Below are positions 25,501-37,500 of a stretch of 64,000 nt of DNA, piece after piece. The notes below the pieces were generated by a model. That model was not told the origin of the DNA and searched no databases. It saw nothing but the letters and a program-made list of their open reading frames with translations. Every line of letters begins with the position of its first letter. Position 1 is the first letter of the stretch. Origin of the DNA: Branchipolynoe longqiensis (Eukaryota; Annelida; Polychaeta; Phyllodocida; Polynoidae); the NCBI GenBank assembly GCA_030323885.1, contig CM059193.1, forward strand, positions 93,364,852-93,428,851, in the 5' to 3' direction. Made by a program: the position numbers and the translations under genes.

Positions 25501-28500
25501 TTAATGCGCGATTGAAGAGGAAGATCTGAAGTATTTAATGTAACCTAAGAGCAATTTATGCTGAAAGTATTAAAAACAGAGATAATAGTGAAAGTTGGGA
25601 TATTCTGAGTGTCAGTACAATCTTCATACAGAAAAAGTGAAATATCTCTAAAGCTACCACTTAGAAACAAGCTGCTTGGTACACATATAGAAAACATATT
25701 CGACGGATAGATTATATTAAATTTATATGGTTAGGGTTGTGCATTTCTATTAATCTTTAATAGACACTGGCAGTGTGTATTCATTCTGCAGCCGAGCTGC
25801 GCCTGTTTACAAACTCCGCGCATGCGCAGAAGCCACGGCAGGGGCTGCGATCGGGCCGGGGTTATAAACCACGACACCGGACTATGATATAAAGTCTCAT
25901 GAGTGTGCGCTGTCTCAAGTTAGTGCTAGGGCATAAAACTCCAACAAACAACTACGGCACACATATTTATGTGTCACTCTCCTGAAAACTGACCAGAAGT
26001 GTCACATGGAGAGTTCAAATCTAATATTTGAATTTAAAAAAATGTTGGTTGCAAATGAAAGGTGGAAATATCCCCTTTACATCTATGTAAAGTATAAATT
26101 GATGAGATAAAAAATAACGGTGTAGTCTATGATTAAGCTATGTCATATGGCAGTATCACATGTGTTGCTCAGACGTAGCACATGTTTAGGACACCACACA
26201 GTCTGCTTAATAAAAATCTAAGCAGAATTAAATAATTTCATACTGAGAAGCATATTAATCATGGCATAATGTACAGAAATATGTAGTGCTTATATTGATT
26301 TTTTTTAAAGTAATTCCCAGCCATGCTTTATTCACTGAATAATTAGTGTACAATATTTGTGTGGCATCCAGAAACTACTGGTTACATCTGTGACGGAAAT
26401 TTGTAATGTTATTACTGAAGACATCAATAATTTTTGATTTGGGAACTGTTTTGTTTGATATATCAATGCAATACAAGATGTTAGTAAGGATCCAACCATG
26501 TCCCATATGTCATGTTACAAATTGATGATTGTAAAATGGGGTGTTTTGGTACAAAAACACTTCATAACTAAAAAGATCAAAGTTGCACGTGGCTTATTTT
26601 AGTTCCCTTATTTCTTGCATCAAATCTGAACATCAATATGAAAAGTATAAGGGAAAAAATAAGTAGGACTTTTTTTGATTGCTGTTTTAAAATCCCATCC
26701 CATGCTGACCAGTTTTCAGGAGAGTGACCCATATCTGTGCAGTAGCTACTACTACGCACGCCTGCAGGAACTCGCGCGCACACACACACACTCACACAGG
26801 CAGACAGACACACACACTCACTCACACATACACACACTCACACACACATACACACACTCACACAGGCAGACAGACACACACTCACTCACAGATACACACA
26901 CTCACACACACACACATACACACACTCACACAGGCAGACAGACACACACTCACTCACACATACACACACTCACACAGGCAGACAGACACACACACACACA
27001 CACACACTCACACAGGCAGACAGACACACACACAGACACACACACACAGACTCACACACACACACAGACAGACAGACACTGCTGTGTGTGCTGCTAAAAG
27101 GCGATGAATGTTTGAGGAGGTGTGGTGTCTAGGTATCAGCCTCTCCTACACCGGGCGTCTTGCCGTAACCCCGGTCCGCACCTGTCGGGGTGCCACCTGC
27201 CGGCAACACGTGTGGGTTCGAATCCTGCTATGTTTGACAAACATTGTTATAGTTGTAGAAAGTGTATGGTGGGGGCGGGGGTTACATCCACTCACTGTAC
27301 GCTCTCTAAAACTGTAAAATGTATACATGTATGTATACATGTATGTATACATGTATCTATACATGTATGTATACATGTATGTATACGTGTATGTATAACG
27401 GACCCCTTAGGTGAGTTGAGTTGAGGTAGTACATCTATACAGCGACCCCTGTGGTCAATGAACCCGTGCTATGTGTATGTACGTTTTTAATACATGAACT
27501 CTGGCCCATTTGAATGACCCTTCGATACATGCATGCATGTGTGTATGAATGTAGGCATGCATGTATGTATCTATGAATGTATGCATGTATGTATGCATGC
27601 ATGCATGTCTGCTGATCACAGCGATCATAAAGACAGGTTCTACAGTAATGAACAGAGTTCTGAAATACAGTAAATCCTCTCTAGCCGACCACCTCCACAC
27701 AGCGACCACTCCCCTATAACGATCTCTCTTTATCGATGCATGCATCCATGTATGTATGTATCTATGTATGTATGTATGTATGTATGTATGTATGTATGTA
27801 TGTATGTATGTATGTATGTATAACGGACCCCTTAGGTGAGTTGAGTTGAGGTAGTACATCTATACAGCGACTCCTGTGGTCATGCAATGAACCCGTGCCA
27901 TGTGTATGTACGTTTTTAATACATGAACTCTGGCCCATTTGAATGACCCTTCGATAACAGGACACGGTCCAGACAAGACCGCACTGCTCTGAATGTCGGT
28001 GTCCTGTCATTGCAGGGACAGTTAAATAAAACAAAAACAGTTTGCACATTGAAAACTTGTGCACATGGCTGTGGTTCGGTGATCGCCTGTCGCTGAAGAC
28101 GGGTAGCACCATACTGACATTAGATAGTGTACTTGATAAGCCGGTGTTGGACACCAGTGCAGGCAGTCAGCAGCCCAGCTGATGCAATACCGCTCTGATC
28201 TATCTATTGGTTGTCGGGTCAAGGGACTGATAGTACACTAACACCACCAGCTGTGCACCACTGTTACAATAAATTAACACAATTTCCTCTAAATCGACCG
28301 ACCGTGGTCCATTTGGGGAGGTTTAGGGAGTTAGAATATCCTCACAATGGTATTGTTAGGACCCAAATAAAGAGATCACTATAGGGGAGTGGTCGCTGTG
28401 CGGAGGTGGTCGGCTAGAGAGGATTTACTGTATTTCAGAACTCTGTTCATTACTGTAGAACATGTCTTTATGATCGCTGTGAGTAGCAGACGCCTCCCTG

Positions 28501-31500
28501 CATTGTGTTAGCAAGTTTACGATGTGCCAACTGTGTTTCTTTCACTTGACTGCCCTCTTGATGACAAGACACCTGCTATGTCAGGACAACATTGGTCTGG
28601 ATACAGAGTTGTCCTCTGAATACATTGTTGGACCAGGCGGAATGGCCAAATTAGTTGAGCGTCCGTATCCCGTTTTGGTCCAACCATGGTCGAGCCAAAC
28701 CAATGCCGTAAAAATTTATACTTGTCGCTTCCTAACCAGGTGCTCGACATTATTAGAATGGGGCATGGACTCGTTGCCTCAGTGTCAGGATAATGTGACT
28801 GAGTGGGATATTAGGTCATGGTACTGGTGGCCTGGTCTCCCAGGGGGCAGTGCTATAAAGTCACCATGGGTGCGCACTGTCACAAGTCCGTACCTGTCCT
28901 GGTATGACCTTAGATGTTGCCAGCTGCTGGCGGCCTGATTTCCCAGTGGGGCAGCACTATAAAGTCGCCCTGAGTGCGCACTGTCACAAGTCGGTGCCTA
29001 TCCTGATATGACCTTAGATGTTGCGAGGACGGTGCGCACCTTTAATCTGATTAAATACTAATCCACCAAACTAAAGTTGCTTAACGTTCTAGAATTGGGT
29101 CACGGCTATAACACGTCAGTTTGTTCAGAATATTTCGATGCAATTTGAAGTAAATGTGGAAGGGTGGTTTTTTTTTGTTGTTAAAGTTTTTTATGATGGT
29201 TTATTTACGCTGTCCATAACATATAAGTTCATGATAGAACTTGTTTTCAATGCTGATCACCTTTAGTCATTAGTTTGAGGTTTATTGTCTTGAATAATTT
29301 GTTAGTAATATTTATCTCAGAGCCACCTAGGAGCTTTCTGGTCCACAATTGCTGGTTGCATTTGGAAATATTGTATAGCTTAGTGTTAAACACTTTGTTA
29401 TGATCACCCGGTGTGTTTTGGGGATTCAATACGCTGGGGAAGTGGCTAGCTACATTTGGAGATATTTTGGAAATCTGGTCACGTGATTTTACAACAGATA
29501 TATCTTACGTGAATATCTTAATGGAAGAAGACCGGGCGCGGTGGCCTATTCGGGAGTTCGGTTCCCGGTCGAGTCAAACCAATGACATATAAAATTGATA
29601 CTTGTCACTTCCTAGCCTGGCGCTCGGCATTAATAGAATAGGGGAAGGACTGGTTGGTTCAGTGTCAGGATAATGTGACTGAGTGGGATAAAAGCTCATG
29701 GTACTGGTGGCCTGGTCTCCCAGTGGGGCAGCACTATACAGTGGCCCTGAGTGTGCACTGTCACAAGTCGCTGCCCGTCCTGATATGACCTTAGATGTTG
29801 CCATGATGTAAAACTCCAACAACCAACCAAACAGCGTTAAGTGATTGTCGGGTTGGCACTACTTTGCAAGTCGGTAATGTGCCCTAATCTACATGGCTGA
29901 GAACAATTATTTAGGCTGAATGACACTAATAGCCACAGCTTCACCATAAATACCCTCACACCATTGCTGGGCCCTAAATAGCTGCCACAGGTGTACACTT
30001 TATAACCGCACCCTGTGGCTGAATGGGTAAGAGTGCAGGTTTCCTGTGTGCAAGGTCGGGGAGTTCAAATCCCAGTCGAGTTAAACCAATGACTTCAAAA
30101 ATGTATCCGTGTCACTTCCTAGCCTGGCGCTGGCCATTACTAGGATAAGGCAAGGACTGGTTAGCACAGCATCAGGATAATATGAATGTGGGATATCGGG
30201 TCATGGTACTGGCGGCCTGGTGTTGTCATGAGTGCGCACTCTCACAAGTCAGTACTCGTTCTGATATGACATCACATGTTGGCAGGACGTAAAACAACAA
30301 GAACCTACCTCAGAAAGAATACAGGGATACATGCAGTTTAGTATTAATCGAGTAGTGCTCTATTCACTGAAGTCTGTCTGACCTTAGATGTTGCCAGGAC
30401 ATAAGACTCCCAACAACCAACCAACTGTAGTCGTGTGTGCTTTACCTTAATTGTCCTACTCTCATTCTAATGCAAACTAACCTTAAAACTAGGCACATTT
30501 GCATAATAATTGTGAATAAATTAAATGGTGTTGGTCATGTGGCTGCTCCTTTAAAGTCCAATATATAAGACCTTTGTTAGTCCAGAATAAGAACATGATA
30601 TTGGAGTAAATATCCCTGGTTGTATTCGTATATTTTAGCGCCAATACTAAGCACTTTGGGTAGTCCTCAATAACCCGATGTAATCTTGGACTAAATACCC
30701 CGGGGAAGTGGTTACGTTTGGAGATATTTTAAATCTTAGGGATGTAAGATCTCCGCCATTTCACTGATTTCCGCGATTTTGACTGTGCTGCTTTCTCATA
30801 GCACTACCAGCGTATGCTAAACCATTATTCAAACGCCACAGCACTATCAGCATTTGCTAATACGTTGTTCAAATGCCAGAGCATGATCAGCGTATGCTAA
30901 TACGTTGTTCAAACGCCATAGCACTATCAGCGTTTGCTAATACGTTGTTCAAACGCCACAGCACTATCAGAGTATGCTAATACGTTGTTCAAACGCCATA
31001 TCACTACCAGCATATGCTAATCCATTGTTCACACCACAGCACTATCAGCGTTTGCTGATACGTTGTTCAAACGGCATAGCATGACCAGCATATGCTAATC
31101 CATTGTTCAACCGCCACAGCACTATCAGCATTTGCTACTACGGTGTTCAAACGCCACAGCACTATCAGCGTTTGCTGATACGTTGTTCAAACGGCATAGC
31201 ATGACCAGCATATGCTAATCCATTGTTCAACCGCCACAGCACTATCAGCATTTGCTACTACGGTGTTCAAACGCCACAGCACTATCAGAGTTTGCTAATA
31301 CGTTGTTCAAACGCCATAGCACTACCAGCATATGCTAATCCATTGTTCAAATGCCGCTGGACTATCTGTGTATATCAATATGTATGAAACCCGACTTCCG
31401 CAAATGTTCTGCGATTCCCCGATAGTAGTAACTAGGGGAGAAACATGCTGTTGGTTTACAGATAATCTTACAGTAACCCTGAAATAACCCTACCGTATCA

Positions 31501-34500
31501 ATAGATTTCCGTGTTTTTTTTGCCAGAGACCACATTCATTCCTGCAAACAAAGTGATAGAGAAGATTGCCCCATTTTAAGTTTGAATGCGCCCACGTGAT
31601 GTGGTAGTTTGGCACCAGACGGGATGAGTGGAGCGTCCGTCTCCCATTTTGGTTGGGGACCGTGGGTTCGAAACCTGGTCGAGTCAAATCAATGACTTAA
31701 AAATTGATACTTGTCGCTTCCTTGTCAGACGCTTGGCATTATTAGGATAGTGCAAGGACTGGTTGCCTCAGTGTCAGGATAATGTGAGTGTCAGGATATT
31801 GGGATATTAGGTCGGTCATGGTGCTGGTAGCCTGGTCTCCCAGTGGGGCAGCACTATAAGGTCGCCATGAGTGCGCACTGTCCCAAGTCGGTACCAGTCC
31901 TGATAGGCCCTTAGATGTTGCTAGGACGTAAAACAAGAAACAACAAGGTGGTAGTTTGGTGTACACAGGCACCCTTACCTTGAGGCGGGTGTATGTGTAT
32001 GTGTGACCGGTCCAGGCTCCATGTGACAGGAAATGAGTTGACTGCTATTCCGGGCACGAGTGTGACGGCCTTTGTGTTGTTGTAGCCTGAGTCCACTACA
32101 CATCAGGGCCTGTCGCAGTCTTGCACCACTGCCTTACTCTGCGCTAATAACGCAATGCACGCGGCGCCAGTGTCGTCATAACACCCCCAGCAATGCCAAC
32201 AATTTTTCTCCCCTTTTAAAACATGTTGAAAATGTTATTATGCGCAATCCGATGAAAACCATGATATTTTCAAAACCAAAACCGGTATTGACCTAGAATT
32301 GATTTGGCATATCTCATGAGTGTGCACGGTCTCAAGTCGGTACCCGTCCTGATAAGACCTTAGATGTTGCCAGAACGTAAAACCCCAACAACCAACCGAT
32401 TTTGCATATCTGACTTATGCCTGCGTGACCTAGTTAAAGCTGGTTTGCCCTTAGATGTTGCCAGGATGTAAAGCTCCAACAAACAGGTACAACTTCAGAG
32501 ACCGATTAAAGGGATCAAATTCTTTATACAAAAATAGTTACCCAGGTTTGAACCTCCATGTCCGACTAAGATAATAGTGTACTCATTTTTCCTGTGCGGA
32601 AGGTCGGCAGTTCGCATCCCGACCAAATCAAACCAATAACTTACCAAGTTTATACGTGTCATTGCCTAGCCTGGTGCTCGGCGTTACTAGGATAGGGCAA
32701 GGAATGGTTTGCTCAGTGCCATGATAATGTGACTGAGTTTAATGTCAAGTAATGGTGCCATCGGCCTGGTCTTCCAGTGGGGCAGCACTATTAAGTTGCC
32801 ACGGGTGCACACTGTCCTGACATGACCCTAGATGTTGCTGGGATGTAAAACTCAAACAAATAAACAAACTGCACTTATTATATATTTCTTGTGGTATATA
32901 AGGGAACACTAACTTTATTTTTTTTAATATATCCCCTCGTCCTTACACATTTAAAATAGGGTTACTTCAAACTAAAGGCGGGGTGGCCGAATGAGTTGGG
33001 CGTCCGTCTCTTGTATTGGCAGCTCGGTAGAACCGAACCCATGAGTTTGTGGGTTCGAATCCTGGTCGAGTGCCTTAAAAATTGACACTTGTCACTTCCT
33101 TTTTTTAAATATATATTTTTTTAATGGGATGTTTATGCTGTCCATAGCATATAAGCTTGGATGATCGAGCTTGTTTTCAATGCTGGGCAGTTATCGGTCT
33201 GTGTTTCTTAAGATTATGGTTTGTGGTTAGTGATCTATGTTAGTTTTTTTTGGATTTTCTTGGTAAGAGTCTTCCTCTTTTTATTTTTTCCTACACTTAA
33301 TTCTAAACTAGCCTACTCTATTTACATACTATAGGCTTGTACGTAATAGGTAGTTGGTTTATGTTTGGATTTGGTGTTATCTGGCTGTTTTCTGGCAGGG
33401 GGTTACCTCTCATGGGCTGTCCAGCTGGTGGGCCGTGACATATCACATGCCCCCTTCCTAGCCTGGCACTTGGCATTATTAGCATAGGGCAAGGACTGGG
33501 TGGCTCAGTGTCAGGATAATGTGACTGAGTGGGATATCAGGTCATGGTGCTGGTGGCCTGGTTTCCCAGTGGGGTAACACTATAAAGTTGCCATGCTGTC
33601 ACAAGTCGGTACCCGTCCTGATATGGCCTTAGATGTTGCTAGGACGTAACACAACAACAAACAAACAAATCAAACTAAAGAACGGCAGAATCGACCTAAT
33701 GTATGATTGTTATCATTAATATTATGTTGTTATTATTATTATCATTATTATCATTGTCCCAGTAATAAATTCGCGGCACTTTCCACCATAACAAAATTGC
33801 ATATTAATATAATCGGATTAATGGCTTGTCGTTAAAAGTGACCTGTGCACAAGTGTGTATAATTGACCATATGGGAGATCTTGCATTAAAAAATAGTCTT
33901 TAGACTTAGAATTAACTAATGCTATTAACGGTACTTCAGTTCCTAGACTCCTCGCTAACTAGTCCGAGGAGACACAAGCGCTTCTACGTTACTTAAGCGC
34001 TTCTATAATAATGTCGATGGTAGGAATGCCGATGTTGATGCTAATGATGATCATTGCAGCTATGGCCCACATGACGTGGAAGCAGTTGGTTGGGATAACA
34101 TGGCTTTATTGCGGACAGCCCCCAGAGGCATTATATTAGCGAGATGGGGCCTGCCGAGGGCTGAAAGGGGCAAGGCGTCAAATCGGGCAGTTTCCAATTA
34201 GTTTTTGTGTTTTTAATGATATTTGTGTGCATAGTTTGTTCAGTATGGTGTCTCCTATTCGTTTGTGATGTTTTATGGGTTATTTACTGTTTATCCATGA
34301 TCTATTACTTAGTACATATTTTTTCATCTATATCTCACATCCAACCTTTATTAATTTTCTTTTTGTATTCTTTTAGTGTTTTGGTTTTTCTTAGAGCACC
34401 GCTTTGGCTATTCCCAGCTTTTATGCTCATAGCTATTAGTATTACGCTTCTGTCGAAGCACCCACAGTTGGATCTTTCTGTTCTTAGCACAGCTGCCTCA

Positions 34501-37500
34501 CCAGCTCTAGTGATTTTTGTACTGGTAGTTTTGTATTTTTCTAATTCGTCAAAAGCTAATATTCTGAGGTGTGTTTCTCTTCTAAAAATGTCAAGCATGC
34601 ACATTTTAGCTCATTTGTGCAGGACTATTCTAGGATGTGTATAGTCATCAACAACGTATGGTGGAAACCAAAAATGTGGTACACAGTTTCTGAGAATGAC
34701 TCAAATACACGTTTAATTTTGAGTGCTTGTCCCTCCCAGCCCCATCTTTCAGTGCACGCCCTATACTTTAACCTCACTTTGAACGCATGGACATAGGCAA
34801 CCTGACGATCAAACTTGGCATGGCTCTTGCTCTACATTTGTTCCTGAATTGTCCCGGGCGCGGTGGCCGAAACGGTAGAGCACAGGCCTCGCGTTCGGGA
34901 GTTCGCGAGTTCGGTTCCCATTTGATACTTGTCGCTTCCTAGCCTGGTGCTCGGCATTATTAGGATAGGGCAAGGACTGATTAGCTCGCTGTCAGGATAA
35001 TGTGACTGAGTGGGATATTGGGTCATGGTGCCAGCGGCCTGATTTCCCAGTGGGGCAGCACTATAAAATCGCATGAGTGCGTACTGTCACAAGTCGGTAC
35101 CCGTCCTGATATGACCTTAGATGCTGCTAGGACGAAAATAACAAACAAACAAAAAACTAAATCCTGAATTGTAGTGAAATTGTGCTACGGTTATTATACA
35201 TGAAATAAAATACCAATTCCTGTAGTAGTCCGTACATGAGCCTCATCACTATGTGGTGGTGGCAGGGACTGCGATGACCTCTGTTGCCCTTCTGCGGTGA
35301 CTGGTGGCAGCAGGTTAGCCCGAGGTGCTCCCTGGGTGGACTGCTGCCACTCTGCGACTGGCAAGCGGCCACCCACCACCATGAGGTTCGCTTGTGGCCT
35401 TGCTGGTCAGGGGGCGAGTCACTTGGATCTGTGACACTGCGAAGGGCAGCCAAGTTGGATACATAGTCGAATTAGGTATGCGTTGTGGATTTAGAAAACT
35501 TGGTGCTCTCATCGAACAGCAGTTTTAAGAAGAGAAGCTTGCATGAAACTGCCAGAACTGTTCGGACTGCTACTGCTTACCTTCTCCAGCCAACATTTCC
35601 ATCCTCAGAGGAATTATTCCATACAAGACTAGCATATTAATGACCTTGAATAACCTTTGTGTTTTCCAGGGGACCCACACAATGACCCTCAAGCTACAGG
35701 AGACCCCTTCAAGACCCTCTTCGTCGGCCGAATTGTACGTATTCTATTCTATTTTACCGGTGTTGCAGTTTTCGCGGTACACCAGTTTGCGAGGTACACA
35801 TACATTCAAATGCATTGTCAATGGTCGTGAGCAATCTTCATGCAGAAAATACAGAAAAAGTGAAATATCTCTAAAAACCACACCACCTAGAAATAAATCG
35901 CTTGGTACACATATAGAAAATATCTTTACCAAAAACATTATATTAAATTTATACGGTTAGTGACAATGCTGTTCGATTTTGACGCATGCACAGAAGCGAT
36001 GTGTCCCTCGCAAACTGGCGTACCACGGAAACGCAACAACAGCAAATGAATCAATTAAAACTAGTCATTTTAGAAAACGGTTTCAAAGGCCAAAGTGCAA
36101 TTATAAAAGGAACAATTTTCAATGGCCAAGCTTTCATGTTTAATACAAGTTGTAATAGCTCACCGTGGTAATTTATGAGGATACTACATTAATTGTAGCA
36201 TTTTATTTTCACGATGATTGTTTCATTGAAATAGTTGGGAATTTAGAGATAGTTGCTCATGCAGTAGTAGTAGTGGGGTATATAGTTATTTAGATAGTTG
36301 GTAAGAGGGTGGATTATCATTTCGTTAGTCGGTAATGGGGTAGATAGTCATTGAGATAGTTTATAGGACGAGGCTATTCGCAGAGCTGCTGTGCTCTGCA
36401 AATTAGCAGAATGATTATTATTCGCAGAGCTGCTCTCACCATCCCAAACTAGCATTACTATGATGAATAGTGTTAGGATAGGGACAACTTGAAAAGCTTT
36501 CTTAGCGGTATTTATATCATGTTACGTATTTGTGAATTTGTCAAAGTCTATAAATGGTGGTAGAGTTATTCATATTCGAGTGCAGCTATGTGGATTACAA
36601 AGAATATGCTATTAATTGCAGAGTAGGTATTTTTAACTAATATTAACAGAAAATGCACACATTTTAACCGTGTACTGCTTTAAACTCAGTATAATCACAC
36701 GCACTCCACAGTCATATCAATTTGTTTGTTCATCATCATATAAAGCTTATTTACCATTCCGAATTGTTTTCAAATAGCTAAATGAATGCATTACGGCCAA
36801 AGCAAAAGGCAAAATAATTCTGCACATGTGCATGCTGATTGATTGCTTGCAGCTCTGCGAATCACAGTGTTAGTGGCTATAATTTGCAGAGCGGCTCTGC
36901 GAATAGCTAGTGTGTAGTTTGTAATGGGGTGGATTACCATTGGGTTAGTCGATAATGGGGAATATAATCATTGAGATAGTCTGTAATGGGGAAGGTAACT
37001 TTGTTTGTTGTTGTTTTACGTCCTAGCAACATATAAGGTCATATCAGGATGGGTACCGACTTGTAACAGTGCGCACTCATGGCGACTTTATAGTGCTGTC
37101 CCACCTGGAAACCAGGCTGCTGGCACCATGATCTGGTATCCCACTCAGTCACATTATCCTGACACTGAGCACACCAGTCCTTGCCCTGCCCTAATAATGC
37201 CGAGCGCCTGGCTAGGAAGCGACAAGTATCAATTGTTAAGTCATTGGTTTGACTCGACTAGGGTTCGAACCCACGATCTACCAGCATGGGAGACGGACGC
37301 TCTAACTCATTCGGCCATCCCGTCTGGTAATGGGGAAGATAATCATTGAAATAGTCTGTAATGGTTTTGATTGATTGGTGGTTTCTTTACGCCGTGTCAG
37401 CAGCATAGGCCATATTCACGGCAACAATTGCTTGTCTTATATTCAACCATCGCTTTCACAGAGTGCAAAAGCATGCACTCAATTTTGTGTCAGTAGACAC

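Larger units (their letters stand above)
6136..35669 (+). other. SNRNP70 intron, 29.5 kb
   Basis: Very long intron between the N-terminal helix exon and the RNP2 exon. It carries more than 25 SINE-1 copies or pieces, at least eight TIR elements, three LINE fragments, a 32-bp minisatellite, a CpG-rich patch and long microsatellites. Stretches with no recognisable gene or named repeat include 13200-13990, 14330-14790, 15110-15420, 26000-26770, 29300-29525 and 33670-34200. A nested host gene was looked for and not found. Confidence 0.85.

Noticed and set aside
26577..27107. Thr/His-rich frames of 127-140 codons
   Set aside because: Translations of (CA)n and (CAGA)n microsatellite.
37005..37349. 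114-codon frame with coding-like composition
   Set aside because: It lies wholly within a reverse SINE-1; the same peptide pieces recur in other SINE-1 copies.
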